From Strigops habroptila (Eukaryota > Chordata > Aves > Psittaciformes > Psittacidae): a DNA stretch of 64,000 nucleotides. Each line of letters begins with the position of its first letter. The first letter of the stretch is position 1. The stretch covers positions 98,324,743 to 98,388,742 of the forward strand of contig NC_044278.2 in assembly GCF_004027225.2 (NCBI RefSeq), given 5' to 3'. Positions 11,291-26,700 of the stretch are shown piece after piece. The position numbers and the translations under genes were made by a program. The notes beneath the pieces were generated by a model that had not been told where the DNA came from, did no database searches, and saw only the letters and a program-made list of their open reading frames with translations.

Positions 11291-14200
11291 CAGTGAGAGG
11301 GACCCAGAGGTGTCTGGGGTGCAAACTGAGGAAAAGGCCATTAAGGGTGACAGAAGGAAATCACTCAATCAGACAAGACACTCAGCCAACCTGCCTAGCT
11401 CCAGCAACACAAAGAACTAATACCAGCGGGAAAAGGACCCTCACATGAGTGAAAATACTCTCACCAGCAGGACAAGTAATTAGCATTTTTTATTCACTTT
11501 ATTATGAACGCTACACATCCCAAATTTTAAGATCCCACTCCCACAAGAAGAAAAGTTTTAAAGGTTGTGACACTTGTTACATGTTGGTCTTTAGACAGCT
11601 GCAGCATAGGGCCACATTTGAGGTATCCAAGATCTTTTTAAAATTGAATATTTCCAGTAATTGGCAATTTCATCTTTGTTGGGAAAGACCTGACCTACTC
11701 CTTATTAACATGAATCAGCCTTTCGTGAAGCATCAGTCTATGATCTAAAAGATACTAATTATGCTTTCTTATGATTTATGGACATGCATTCCTGTAGGCA
11801 CAAAAAAAAAAAAATTAACACAGTTCAAGCCAACAGGAAAAGCAACACCATGAAAACACCAAGCAACACACTTGAGTTGGTTCGGAGATCTTTTTTTTTC
11901 TTTTTATCTTTTTTGGGGAAGATGCAAGGGAAGGAGTTTACATTCCACTCACAACCTCCACACTATAAAAATTAGAAAGTGGATCAATATTAACCCTGTA
12001 AATGAACAGTAATCCTTCTCAAAGGGTTTTATACGCACCAACAAGAAACAAGCAGCAGTAAGCAGAAGTCCTCTGCTGAGTGCTGTCATAAAACTCTCCA
12101 AGTTAACAGACACAATATGCTATTTCCAAAGGGCTAATTATAACAGGTCAAAAGAAAACATCCTCTGAGCAACTGTGATTTCTAAGGAAATCTACTTGCT
12201 CTGTGAAAGCAGAGATTACACATAGCATGACAAATCTGGAAGAACTGTTAAAGGTTTAACTCCCACTTGTCACCAATACTTTAAACCTGACTTCTAGCTT
12301 TCAGAAGTATTAATAATTTACCTAATATTTCCTTGGAAAACTTTGCCAGAAATGACACTTATTCCCATCCTTTAGGGAATGGTACCTATTAAGAATTCAG
12401 CACAATTTTTCATTAGCACTCTTTTGCTGTAATATCAAAAGAATTGCTACAAGGACCTTGATCTAACAAAGCACTTACTTATACACATGTACAACTCAGT
12501 GGGATTAATCACGTGCCTAAGATGAACATATCTATAAGCACTATTTACAGGTAAGAACACCTTTGTTCAAGTCTACTTCCCAAGTTTTTAAAATACAACA
12601 TAACACAACAGTGTAGAGCAGCAATATTCCAGTAGCTGATACTTTAAATAAAAGAAAGCATCACATTCCATGTGATTAGGTTTATAAAGAAAAATATTCA
12701 GAAGCTGCCCACAGAGGAAAAAGCCTGACAAAAAGGAAATAGGAGAAATAAAATTAGTGTAATAAAACTGAGACATTCAAAGGAGTTACACAACTTCATT
12801 GTCTTTCCCTATAAGGCGAAATCTCATACTGTTGGGAAAATTCACCAAGTCTTTCCCTTCATGAGTGTACAAATGGGAGAGGAGTACAGCTGATCTCTGA
12901 CTGCAAAAACAGTAAAACTAACAATGTGATAGAAAGCAGACGGGATACGAAAAGAGAGTCTGCAGCAGCTTCATTTCCTATGAATGTCTGTGAGGTTTTG
13001 AATCACAGCTGTGGAAACAAGCTGCTGAATTTCCTCCCCTAACCCTCCCAGAAATTTTGTAATTTAAGGATAAATGCTCTGGAAATCAGGATTAACACAG
13101 CACACTGCTGAGTGTCTTTTGTACACAGAGGATGCTAGTGGGAGAGAAACTGTGACTTAAAGCTATGTTGTCATGCAACTAAGAAGGCAAGGAAAAGAGC
13201 CAGGCAAATGATCTCCAGACTGTTTTTTCCTGAGCAGGAGATGATCCACCTTGTCTGGACTTCATAGCAAAAGCGAGTCCATTGATTAAACATTTTAACA
13301 TTGCTGATTACTATGAATTAAGGACTCTGTGTTGTAGTGCTCTACCTGAATCAGAACAAAATGTTTGCTATCAAAGAGAAGATGCAAATGTGCTTATTGA
13401 GTAATAAAAGTCATTCTGGGAAAAAACAAAAATAAAAATTAAACAGTTCAGTGTGTTTTTAGTGTATTAATGAATGTCTCCTGGACAGGTTTCCTTGGAC
13501 CCCAGACTAGGAAAAGAGTATTTATTCACTGTAAGGAAAAAAATGCAGCACATCATAAAACTACTATGGTAATAGAAAGCACTGAAAGTCAAAATGTTAA
13601 CACCACCTTTACCACTTACTAACAAAGTAATATTATTCTATTACTGCGCTATGCTTTGTGCTATTCTTTACTATAGTGGAAAATGGAGAAATACTTTGCT
13701 GTTGTGAAATTAAAGTCTTTGCAACTTTATCCTTGACCCTGTAACTGAACATGCCTAAAAAGTCCCCAGGATCTGCTTGAAGCCTGTTGCAGAATTGGAT
13801 TCATCTTTATTCCTCAGACACAATCAGACAAAATTTTAAGGTGCTTTTGTAATTTTTTTACTCCTAAGGGACACTGTTTTGCACCAGGAAGTGCTGATCT
13901 ACTGTTACCCCAATAAGAAAGGCACTCAGATTCTGTAAAGCATCATTTAAATGTTTTATTAGAGCTAACTATAAAGAGAGTATCGTATATATAATCTCAT
14001 GTCCCTTTATATGCTGGGAACTCTGAGTTGTGCAGGATTGCACAGGCCCAAATCTGCATGTAACCATGCAGACTCTGTCTGCCTCATTTGGATCATTCAA
14101 GCTTTTGAATTTCTTACAAGATTTTCTTACAAGAATACAACTGTACTCATCAATTTTACTGCCAGAGATGTCTGCAGGAGAACTTGTGCTGCACTTCTAG

Positions 14201-17200
14201 GTAAGGGCAATGCCGTGCCTGTACCAAGTGGGAACTGCCTTGCAGGTTCCTCCATTACCATCACCTGTCTGTGATGTGCAAGGTAGTACCATCATTACCT
14301 CCATTTCCATCATCCAGTGCCAAGGAAGATGCACAGCATGGTACAGACCTGAGGGCAACCCTGTACATACGGCACAGCACAGGCCTGCACCTAAACAGGG
14401 TCAATGTTACGTGGATCACACCTCAAAGTGCGATAGGCTTCCCATTAGTATTGCTGCAGACACCTGATGCTCACCTATCTTGTAGAAACCAAATAGAGCA
14501 AAGGCCTACAGAGCCTTTAGGGTACATAGAAATAGCCAGATGTTCTTGCAGTCTTTCAGGGAGACATCATGTTAGAGAGCTGTGTCATATGGATGAGATC
14601 TCCTTTTGGAGGATTTCAACATTATCTACCTCTCTTCGTTAATAAGTACTCAACATAGGCACTTGTTTTAGGATGACTGCTTTGTTCAGCACTAAAATGT
14701 AAGCTCAAGTTTGTAACCCAAGTTAGGTAGAATATATCCTACTATCTTTTCTTACGATCCACAAATTCTCATTGGATTGCCATGACTTTTTCCATGGCCA
14801 CATCTTGAAAACCTCTTATCTTTAATCCTTAAGTAAGAAGAATTTTTCCTAACCCATTTCTCCTCATCCACGTACAGAGAGTTCTTTCATGACTTCAGCA
14901 ACACCCCTGGATCTGGCTCTCTGTCCTTCACAGTGGGATGGGGAAGGACAAGCAGGGAGTAGTGCTGAAGTTCAGATGTAACTACCTCATAACTATGAAT
15001 GCAGAGGAGGGACAGGAGACTAAGGGCTCAAACAGAATACCTGAACGGGCTTAAGCTGTGGTAGCTCAAGAAAATTCTGCTTGTTTCTGTGCATCTCGCC
15101 ATCATGCCAGAAGCTGCAGCAAGCACAGAAGGAAAAAATCACTGAATGCTCAGTCCCTGTCATTCAAAAGTCTTGGTTTTAGCCTAAACCAAGAGACTTT
15201 CACTGGCTCAGACATGCTTTCAAGCACTACTGGAAGTTATACAGAGCACTCCAAAATGCCAGAAAGTCCTCCTGGGAAAAAGGTAATGTAATTTTTTATT
15301 TTTGAGTGTGATTAGTTCCTTGCTGGTTTTATAGCCACCCATCCCAGCACCTTGTACATGCCTCAAGCAGAAGGATCAGGAAGATGATTACAAAACCCAT
15401 AAGACTTTCACTGGAATCTCTGTCCCCTTCCCCTTTTGACGGTGAACACATGACCTAAAGAAACATTATTTTTTTTCCCTCTGTTTTTGGTAACAGTTCA
15501 TTTCCATCATCTGAGGGAAAGTTCTGAGGACTTTTTAGTCACAGTTTGTAACCAACAGCATATAATCATGATCTCACTTCTGGCTTAGAGCACTGGTCTC
15601 TTGAACCCACTAAGAGGCATTTAACAGACAACACCAGATTGATTTATTCTAGGTTTCTTAGAAAGAGGCTTATTTCTCTATAGTTTATGATAATCTGCTG
15701 CCTGAATGCTGGCAAGCAACAACGCGAGTTCTGAAATATGGCAATCTTTCATGCTGTCATATCTGAACATAAATAAAGGAATAAAAAGGAGAACAAGAAG
15801 CAAACTCCTGGATCATCACCTGCACACTCTGACTCATTCACCGTAACTGAAAAAGTCAAAGGGAGGTCAGAAGGGAGCAAGAGTCAGGCTTCACCAGAGC
15901 CAGTTGCAAAAAGACCTCCCACACCTTACTGGAAACAAGTACCTGAAACAGTCAGAAATGCCTAAATCAGACAATTGAAAGAATCCATAAACAGTACAAC
16001 AACCAGAGACATGTTGTGTTCGCTGATTCCCTGTCATTTCTGGGGAAACTGTACCTGTAAGCAGCTCCTGCTAAAGCCAGCCAACCTACACCAGTGTGGC
16101 ACTTGGATATTCCAGTGTCGTGGGGTCAGAGAGACAGTTGAATGCAGACCTGAGTGTAGCCAGACTCTGCCAGGCTCCATGGGATTTGGAAATGGCCTAT
16201 GGCTCTAGAGGTAAAAGTGAAAAACCAAGAAAATTCTCTCAGTAGTACTGAATCCTGCACAAATGTCTCACTGCCCAGCCCAGACACTTGCCAGCTATGC
16301 AAATAATAATTTGGAAAGGAAACCCTCCACCTGCAAACTAGGCAGCAAATTAGAGATGCCAAGCTCAAGGAGACACCCAGTCTTCCCCAATGCTTATGGA
16401 AAGAGATTTATGCTGGACTACTGGGTGTGTAACAAATAATCCAGCACACTACAAGGAAAAATAACTGAGACAGAAAAGTACACAGAGCTCAAAATCAGAG
16501 TCCAGAAAAAACAAGAGAGTTTTACATGCTGTGGCAAATAGCACAAACCAGCCTCTGCACAAACTGAAGGAAGAATCACTACAGATTACACTGCTTGCAA
16601 AAATTTGCCAATACCATCACGATGAGAGTAACGTGGACAAAGATGACAGCAGAAGCACAAGAAAAAGGTGGAAAATCTTTCCTGGTGCCCAAAACATCAC
16701 AGCTGAGGAGGAAAAACCAGTATAGCCACTATTTTAACCTGGGCGTACATGTATCAGTTAATTAAGCAAGGGAAACAGGAAAATGAGCAGAGAAAGGCAG
16801 GGCTAAAACAAGAAGTATAGAAGTAAAACTCTGGACTTAGAAGTATCCAGCTTGCCTCTCTAAAGGAATATGGGAATTACATGAGAGACCAAATAGCAAA
16901 TTAGAATAAATATGATGTGTAATGGTATTGCTAAACCGCTAAAAATATATTTTGCTTTTGTTGTTGTCTAGAGGCAGTACTAGAGACGGAGCTAACATAT
17001 CCAAGAAAGAGCTTGAAACGGAAGCTTCCAACAAAATACGTAGAATAACTCAGCAGCCCCAGGTAATGACAAAAGGAAAAGAAAACACTAAAAGAAGAGT
17101 TAAATAAACCGATTTCTAGAGAAATCATGGCCAAGCAAATGAGCCGCAGGGTTTGTATACTTCTGTGGTCACTGTAGGAAATGAATATATAAAACCTATC

Positions 17201-20200
17201 ATATAGCATAAACAATAAAGGTTTGAAAAAAATTTATAAAAAGACTGTTTTCCACTGAAGCAATAAATGTTTGAATGGATGTTTGAATAAATATATGAAT
17301 TTTGTATATTGTTACTAATAAGAAATTTTTCCATGCTTGATAAATCGAAAAGGTACTAAGAGGTACCCATAAAAACAGTGAACTTTTTGTGCAGTCAGAA
17401 TACCATTCAAGATATATCCTTTCTTTAGACTGCATCTGAATAATTAAAAGGTTTCTCTGGAAAATATGGCCAATCTTTCAGAGTAGTTAGTAAAGTATAT
17501 GCAAACTATGGGAAGAGTATGTAAAAGTATGACAGAGTCTCTGCTGCTTTGAGAGAAAACATGCCACTTTGATGTCATGTCAAAGAAATAAAATTCTATA
17601 TAAATTAAGGTACAATAAGTAATGTTGTGCTCACTGCCCACATTCCACAGATTGGAAACCATTGCTTGAGAGCAGTGTTGCTCATATGAGGATTTGAGGT
17701 GGTGTGTAAGGTGTGAGAGTGATGTGACTGCTCTGTGAAATAAATGCAAACAGAAGCATACACATTCTCACCATATAAAAATGCAAAGTAGAAACCAACA
17801 CATCTAATAAATTACCATTAAAAATACAACCTATTTTTCAGCTAATTATAAATTAAAGCCAGTATATTGTACAAGAGAGCAGGTAGAATTCTTTTAAGAA
17901 AAAGTTAGGTTGCTTATCATTTTAAAAAAAAGAAAAATAAAATCAATTAACACATCTCTAGTCTATTTGAATGCAGTGAAGCAAAGCAAAATAGAGAGCT
18001 CTATGAAGAGTACTTCAGATTTAAAATAACATTTGTGTTGTCTTGAGATTCTTACAAAGAAACAGAAATAGTGTCATTCTGCCCGAGTCTTCAACTGAAA
18101 AGAGAACTTGACAGGATCCCAAAGCTTGTAAAGAAAATAAATGTAGATGCAAAAGCTGTTAAAAGCTCATGTAAGAAGCCAAGACAGGACATGCCCTGTG
18201 CCACAGAGCTGCATGCTTTGCTGAATTACTAGGGGTTAAAACATCTCTCTTGGATGTTCTGTGATTATAAAACCATTATAAAATTGGAGGCTAAATTAAC
18301 CACTAAGCATGCTGAATCAGCCCATCCTTCCCTTAGTAATGCCATGTTCAAAATCAGTTGCTTACAGCAGTAGCAACAGCAGACCTATGTGACAGAGCTA
18401 TCACACGCTTAATACAAAGGCTGCTATTCATCTTGTAGTTAGTTTTTTCCCAAATACTTGAGCTCCACATCTCACAAGACTATGATCTACTCACCTAAGA
18501 ATGACGTTGATGATCTCCACATACATGAAAATGTATTCTGACAAACACCTTGTAGAACCTGCTGTAGCATTTTAACTTATTCAGTTAGCACATTTACTTA
18601 TGTTTTAAGGATAACAAGGGTGAAGGAGCTAATATGCAATGATGTGCCTTAAAATAGCCTAGGTTTTGCATCCAAATGGCCATCCACAGACTGTGGTGAT
18701 GAGCAAGAGCCACACAAAACACCACTTTGTTCAACCATTAAGGAATCTGTTCTGAAAATAGTATGTACGGTCCCAGTCCTGACTATTATTTTTGCACTGG
18801 TTAGTTACCTGGTATTTAGTTCTCAAGTTCAGGAGTTGATGTCTTATTGCATATGCCTTCTTTAATTATTTTGGATATTTGTCCATATTTGTCCTTTCAA
18901 CTTTCTGGGATTCAAGGAAATGATAAAAATAGAGCTATTGTCTGAATAAATGCGAGGAGGCCTGTGTTAACAGGCTTTTGGATGTGACCAGTAAATGATG
19001 CCGTGACCCAGGAAAACAACAAGTTTTCATTCTGAAAATTACTAGGGCAATATTAAACCTAACTTGTTGGGATAACAAGTATCTGAGCCCTCAGAAGAAA
19101 AATAACTCTTTTCTCTAGGTAATTCTTTCCCCTCTTCAACTACATCCTATTTCCCAGACTGTTATGGAGAACTTATTCATGTCTGTCTTCCCCCATAAGC
19201 CACAAAGAATGGGACAGGTATGGTCCTTTAACCGTAAAACATTGACGTTAAACATTTAGAAGTGCTCTTAAGCTCCCAAGCTTTCTAGCCATGCCTAACT
19301 CCGTAACAGGAAAGAAACAGATGCTTCTCTTCCTGTTCTCCTTCCATCCCTCCTTGCGCTGATAAGAACTTTGGACACATTCCCCCAGTAAGATCTGCAA
19401 GGTCTTCCAATGGATGAGTGTGGGTGTAAACTATACTATGTACGTCTCTGCTCGAAGTCTCCAGCAATGGTGTATGCTGTTTGTGCTGTAACTGGACAGA
19501 TGCTAGAGAAATATTGAATCTAGCCCTAGGTTTGATTTCAGCAATGGAAGCTGCAGAGAGCACAGTGTAATTGCAAGTCTGACATGTTCGTATGGACAGC
19601 AGGAATATTCTTTAACATAATGGATATAAATATAGCTGATGAACCAAACCTGAGGTGAACACTGGATAGACCTTTAGCTACTAAATATTTCATAATCTGT
19701 GTATTCAGCATGCCTTCATTTAATAAAATCTGCAATGTAAAGAGGAAAATGTAATTAAAAACAAAGTCACCTCAAAAGTGGTCAAAATCCATGTGTCTGT
19801 TTCTTTATCTACTCTCCAGGAAAGTTCAGAGAAATTAATAAAATATGACTACTCCTGATAAAAAGAATAGAAAGTTTGTCTTGTATCTCACACTGTTTGG
19901 CAACCTGGAGACATGACGTATGTAGCTAATGCAAAGTACTGTTCATTGAAAACAATGAACACAATGCAAAAGTTGGAACCAGCTGTCATATCCAAGCAGC
20001 AGGACAGCTCCTGCACTGCTCTGAAAGTATGTAAACACTTACTTACTGTGTTCACAGCAGAACACTTTCAATGATAGCAGCATTTGTAATAGGAGTAAAC
20101 ATGTCCATAATCATAGGCAAAGCCAAAAACAGGAGAGGATGATTTTTTTAAGCAGTCTGCAATAGAGCATGAAAAGAAATTCTGATCCCTTGAAAATCAC

Positions 20201-20378
20201 TTCTTTAAGTAAGAGTAGGACCAAATACTGACACTTTCCTTTTTTTGGCTGCCTACGCCAGTATTCATTCAGAGTAAAACAGAACCGAGCACCAAACCTC
20301 AAAGGACATTGAAATTATTATTTCATTTTGGATGTAATGTGTCCCAGAGATAGTTTCAAAAGATTGCTTTTTGAACTT

Positions 20379-20396
20379 AAAAAAAAAAAAAAAAAA
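20379..20396. repeat. A18 homopolymer
   Basis: Eighteen consecutive A. No retroposon body is seen upstream. Confidence 0.9.
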
Positions 20397-22210
20397 TGTT
20401 GCTAAAGACAGTTCTTGGAAACTGATAAACCAGAGAACCCTAGAGCCTACATCTGCTGTCTGTACTAATCAGGAATTACTGAATCACTGGAACTGAGATG
20501 ATCAGACTAGCAGAGGTGAAAGAGGGCCTATGTTATCCATTCTCCTTTACTTCTTTCTCTAAATCAAACCTACACAGAGGACAAGGGCAAGCATTTAAAA
20601 ACAAACTTACTTGTTTACAATGATTTTTCAAGGAAACATGATGGCTTTCCAATGAAATACTTTTTTGTGTGTTTCTTTTCTCCCCCTCTATGTACATGCT
20701 TATTTTGCTCCTTTTTTGATTTGGCTTAGTCATAATCCTGTATTTACCTAATACTACACAAGTTTGATAAACAACATGCAAAGACACAGCCAGATGTTTT
20801 TAGAGGCAGCCTGGTTTTAAGTAATCCCAGGCTATAAAGGTTGTGGAACTGTGTGTTTTCCTGTGGTGGAAGAAAATAGCTGATAGTGGTTTTGATGAGC
20901 TACAGTCTAACAGGAGTGAGTAACACTCCCGAAAATATCAGGGAAAGACAATAATTATGAAAGCCCCCTATTATTGGTTGGTTTTGAGCTACTAAGAAAA
21001 GATGTGAGAGTAGGGAAAATATAGGAGGTCTTCCCTGGCATTTTCATGGCTGATCAGTCAAGCTGTGCCAGGAGGACTCGCACAATCAGTTTGAACTCAC
21101 CAACTCTTCTTGAAAATGCCTTAATTTACACAGGCATAATCACAGTTGTGTGTGTGACTGGACACACGTAGATCCTTTTCCTGTTATTAGTCAAGCCAAT
21201 CCACACATTAATTTCACATTTGGCTTATTAAGTTATTATAGAGGCTATTGCAGCTTTTCTCTGAGCTCCTTTCCTATTTCTCCAAGATCTCCAGGACTTA
21301 TTATAACTCTTGCATTTCCATTTTGCTATATTAACTAAGTCTCCATGGCCTCATGCCAGTATCCACTGTCTTTGGCTCTATAGAATTTAGCCAAGGATGT
21401 CTATAGAAGATAGCCAGAAAAATAAAGCATAAACTGCATTTCATTTCATACAGTGGAGTTAAATTATTGAAAAAGCCCTTGCACTGCTACCAGGAAGTAT
21501 TATTTTAAACACAGAAACAAGGATTTACAATAGAGCCATTTAGATCCTCTTAGAAGTTTTGATATTGACATAAAACATGTTCTTGGGCAACTCATTCATT
21601 CGCTTAAACTCAATTGACTATAAATTCTGCCATTACTTTTTTCTCTGCTTTTGTGAAGGAAATACCTTGGACGGTTGTGTCCCTGTGACCCATTCAAGAC
21701 ATTTTTATGACTCTTGGGTTTTTATATTGCAGTATTAAGTTTGTCATGGAACACTAAAACATGGGGTATTCATGTAATGCACAGACAGGGCGTTCTTTGG
21801 CCCAGCGTCGACATCTATGGCAAGCCTATGCACAGATTACAGCACAAAACTGTCCCTTTGCTTGCAGCTCCTCCATCTATTCACCTGGCATGGTAGCTCA
21901 CTAAATACCAAGAAGCAGTAGTGGCATTCAGCAGCAAAGAGCATACCATGAAGGGAAAGAATCTGGGAGTATATTGTGATGGGAAGAGATAGAAGCGTAC
22001 TACAAGAAAATTGCAGAGGCAGTGCTCCTGAGGCAAGGAAAGAGAAGGCTGTTGGAGGATGGAAAAGAAATAGCCCACTACATACAGGGACCCTGTTTGC
22101 ATTTTCATAGTATTAAAGCAAGTGTTATTACCCTTATACAGTGTAATACTGATAGAAGAAACCACAGATTATATACTTCATGAAACCAAAACATAAGTAT
22201 TAGAATGATT

Positions 22211-22268
22211 TGAAATCATATGGTTTCCATTATGGTTGCATATGAAATCATAATGGGTTCCATTCATG
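22211..22268 (+). repeat. short imperfect tandem duplication, about 32-bp period
   Basis: TGAAATCATATGGTTTCCAT at 22211 recurs as TGAAATCATAATGGGTTCCA at 22243 with a few changes. No function can be assigned. Confidence 0.6.
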
Positions 22269-25200
22269 AAGCAGAAGGTGGAAATGCACCATATTTCCAA
22301 TCTGCCCTTCAAACCCTGTCAGCAGTAAACCCCACCAGGGCTTTAGCTTAATTTCAGTGAACTAATTTCACACTCATTTAACTGCTACAGAATACTTCTG
22401 AGTTTTGATACTATTAGTGTGCTTTTTTAGCTTGTTTCGCAGTATTCCGGCGTAATTATATCCTTCAAGCAATTGCTCTTGTACAGGTAGAATACAGTTC
22501 AAAACAATTCAGAGAAACTGTAAGGAGAAAAAAACTGCCAATTTGAACCTGTAGGTTCAAGAGAAATCCTTCACAATATTTTTGGGTTTGTATGTGGTGA
22601 ACATCACACATTAAATTCATATGTGCCATCACAAAGGTAACTTGCTCCCTTTCTTCAAGTACAGACATTCACTCACACTTGCAACAAGAGCAACTTGAAA
22701 ACTTTTGCCAGATTCCCTCAGGTGCATTCCTGGTTTTCCCTGACAACATATGGTGGACTACATCTCCAGCTGGTCTAAATCAGAAGAGTATCACTGAAGA
22801 ATATTAATTTTGAATTAATAAACTATGCAAGTTCAAAATAGCACATAAAATTTTAGAGGCACTTTCCCAATTTTCCATGGCACTTAATCTCCTAGAAACC
22901 GTACCTGTGCAGAAGACCATATTATTCCATTCTACTGTGTTAGATTTGTGACCCATTTTGTGTCCTTACCTCAGGAAATTTTCATTTTCTGATAGCCCTG
23001 TGCTACTGATTAAATTAGTCTCAATACAACATTTCAACAAGCTGTTGAAAAACTTATTCAAGAATTTTCTTCCATTCTGAAAAGTCCATGAGACTATACA
23101 AATCACTTCCAGAATCTGCTACAGTCGAAGAAACTTTTTGTTGAGTTCAGGAAACTTAAGTAGGCTCCTATGTGTGTACCAGCCTCCTTGCCAACTAACT
23201 ATTGAAGCTCCTGTGAAGATGGCTCCTACCAGGCAGAAGAAGAGTGTTTTCAAGGGACTCCTGAGGAATTAGAAGAATGCAATCTTCCTTAAAGAATGAG
23301 ACAAGCATTTTGTATGAAATACCAGAGAAAAGGCACTCCTCTCATGAGAAATAGAAACCTTTTGTGACAGTACTTGGGAGTTTTCCTGGTTGTGTTTACA
23401 CATACACACATGCTTGGTTGTTGACAAGGACAGAGGCAGGAGCAATAGCAGGAGCAATACTTAGAAGTACCTTAGCACATGAGTAATGCCCAATAGTTAC
23501 TGTAAGGAGTGTCAGCTTCCCAACTCTTTTCAGAAACTCTTGACAGGTTAAAGTCTGTAACACCTTTGTCTGTATTAAGAATAAAAACACCTTCTCTTAG
23601 CCTGATTTTTTTCAGGTAAGCAAATATAGAAGCAAATAGAATGGAAACAAAATAAAAGATCTTGAAAATCAACAGATCATGCATTAAAGGAACCTACTGC
23701 AACTCCTTGTATTTTGTTTCTTCTCCCTGTAGTTGTAATGGAAATCCATATTGCACAATTTTGTAGACCACGTGCCATTTCTTGTGCAAGGTTAATGCTC
23801 CCAAATTGTATGGTTGTAGAAAGATAATCAGCACCTTTGTGTGAAAATGGGCTCTTTCTAAGATGTAAGTTTTGAAAGAAGTCTCAGGCAAAAAACTCTT
23901 CCATACAAGAAACAAAGGCACAAGTAGTGAAAACTGAAAAGCAGCACATTTTAGAGGTGCCTTTTACATGACATAGTAAGCTGTGTGGGTTATTGCTATG
24001 AGATGCATTCAAGCATTGACCAGTAATAGAAGTAGAATTAGGCATCCATATAGATAATGAGAACATTCAAAGCTCCTTTTGAAAAGGTAAAGGTTAAAGA
24101 TATATATTATTCTTACCTTAGCTCACTAATGAAACATCCAGGAGAAGGAAGAACCTTCTGAAATGCAGGTTTTGCCCTTAGCTATCTGTCTGTCCTTATA
24201 TCTTTCTCAGATGCTGGTTCTGCTAGGACTGGATACTGAACTGAATGAGCAATTCTTTGCCCACAGATAAATAGAGTTCCTTCTATCATCTCTGGTGTTC
24301 TCAGGTATTTTCCAGAGGCCCATTGCACATACATTACATACTGCTACTTATCACTGCACCACGCCATTCCCTGTGGCTCCTGAAGACGTCATGCTTCCAA
24401 AGGTTTCTCTGTCTGTCAGCTGACCCTGGAGACTCCAGTGAAGGGTTCACAACACAGAGATACACCAGTTGTTATAAATTCCATTTGCAAGAGCTCAGCC
24501 CATTTCTCCCCTGATCTCTCTCTCAGAGGGAAGCACTCAGCAGAGAAGTGTCTCTAGCCCTGCTCAGTATGGACACAACTGAGCTGCGCAGCTGCTCAGA
24601 AGAGCTCCTCAAGATCCAGTGGACACAAAAGCACACTGCAGAGCAGCAGTCTGCCAGAATGTACAACCACATGCAAAGGGCTGTGGCCATGTCAAGGAAA
24701 TGGGCTCAAAACAAATCCCAAACCAGCAATTGTGGACAACTAAGCTTATGGGCAAATGACCCATCTTGTCCCAGACTGAACCAAAGACTCAGGTGTAAAC
24801 ACCTCTAATAGTGAGAGTTATTGAAATTAGGATCTGAATCAAACCTTGTGGCCTGGATTTAGGTTTAATAGTCATATTGTTATTACGGTATCACAGCTTG
24901 AAGGTCAATACTACCTTAGGGAGCTTTTTTTTTCTTAATTGCTCAGCAGCATGCTGTTGGATGGAAAACAATGTTTCTATACCATTGAGATCTCTGGTTT
25001 CCAAAATACGTTTTTTTCTCTTCCTTTTTTTGAAAAATCAGAATGACCAGGCGATAGGTAAGAGAATACTTTAATTAAGCAAACAATCGAAATGCTAAGT
25101 TTTTATTTCCTAGAGGAGTAAGAGGCTGGAAGCCTGAAAGATGCAGTCACCAGTAACTTAAGCTACTACAGCTCCAGAGAGCATAGACAGCTTTCCAGCA

Positions 25201-26469
25201 AGGGAAGCATTAGGCCTCTCCATACATGCATAGGCTGTATCCTCCAGAGAATCTCAAGCTGCAAATGCCAACAAGACCTTCCCAGGAACAAGCTGTGCTT
25301 CATAGCAGCATTCCAGACTGCAGGAGGGACAACACGAGAAGGCCAAAGGAAAAAGAGCATAATGACCAAGTGATTTATAGCATTCATCGAAGGCAGTGTT
25401 ATTACAAAATGACGAAAACATCTCCTGTTTCAGCACTCCAGTCATTTGGTGCAAGGTAGATGCCAAAACCTCACACCTTTGTATGGAGACCTAGATTTAC
25501 AAGAAATAAAGCAGTGGAAAGAGATTAACAAATAGGCTATCATAAATGCAAATAGTTATAACATCAAGCAAAATCTCTCACTAGTTATTTTGAAGAATCA
25601 GGTTCAGGAACAAAGTAAACTCATTCTCAATCCATACAATCTTGAAGTTTTCCACCCTGCTGTGGTATTCAGCAACACAAATTTCTCTCACTGGCATAAG
25701 CAAGTAGCATTGCAATTAGTATTGACAGTAGGATCAGCAAATACTTTGATTTCTACCTCATCATCTGCTTTTTCTCTGTTGAGTCTTTCCTGATGTCTGG
25801 GAGATCATTATCTATAAAAGCTGTTAATGCAGTGATGTTTTGTGGTTTTGTTTGTTTGGTTGTTTTTTTAATTGCTTTCAGTTCTAATTCAGTAACTCTG
25901 CCAAGCTACCTTATGAAAAAGCTTCTAGAAACATGTCCGCTGACCAAGGAACTGTGCTGCTCCCTCATGTGCTCCCTCTTGCTTTCCTGAACAGAAATGT
26001 ACCTGTCTCCACCAAGTTAATTATTTTGGGCTGAATGCACTTGAACTAAATCTTCTTACCTACCCGAGACTAAGGGGGAAAAAAAAACCAAAACAGAAGG
26101 CAATTGAAAGCCGGTGGTCAAAATGGGTAATAGACAAACTGGGCTCAAGGACAGAGGACAAAGGAAAACTCATCAGCCCATGTTTTGCAAAGCTGCAGAC
26201 CCACATACAAAAAACTGTATGGACCATAAGAAAAAGGAAGATTACTAGTATACGAATTCATGCCCTTCATGTTAAAAGCAATAAACCAGTTTATTTTTTA
26301 ATCTCTTCCTTTGGTGTTTAAGAAATCACTCTTGACTCTGTGTGCTGACATTCAGACTGCTGGCTGAAACTGAGAACAGAGATAGGGTGAATCAGAGCTC
26401 ACCCTTGGAAGAGCCACTCTGTGCTTCCAAGTCTGTTCTGCACTTGATGCTTCAAACATAAAAAGAAAG

Positions 26470-26700
26470 AGATTGCCATATCAGAACAGACTGCCGATCC
26501 ACCTATCCAGTAAAAACTTGTGGGATAACCTATCCAGAGAAGGAATGTCTTGTTCACTCCAGACAGACAGCTGTTGAACCATATTCTGAAGTTCAGCTAC
26601 TTATCCAAAACCAATTCAATATTTCCACTATATAAACATGTCTAATCTCTTGATGCCTGCCAAATTTTGTCCCAACAGTTCATACTACAATCACCTAAGG
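26470..26700 (-). mobile_element. possible very old CR1-like LINE relic
   Basis: ATTGCCATATCAGAACAGAC followed by TCCACCTATCCAG resembles the complement-strand CR1 sequence familiar from turtles and crocodilians (GCCATACTGGGTCAGACCA, then GTCCATCTAGCCCAG). A diverged AACATGTCTAATCTC segment further on could match a later part. Divergence is high and the limits are guesses. Confidence 0.35.

Larger units (their letters stand above)
11291..26469. other. long non-coding stretch, no gene seen
   Basis: Over 15 kb of AT-rich DNA with only short ORFs (under about 125 codons) and no recognisable domain, RNA gene or recent transposon. It contains an A18 run at 20379-20396 and a short duplication at 22211-22268. 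The low repeat content suits a bird. It may contain conserved non-coding elements, which cannot be judged from one sequence. Confidence 0.55.

Noticed and set aside
14210..14642. Overlapping open plus-strand frames of 85 and 123 codons
   Set aside because: Two overlapping frames are open with no motif, and no promoter or splice context favours either.
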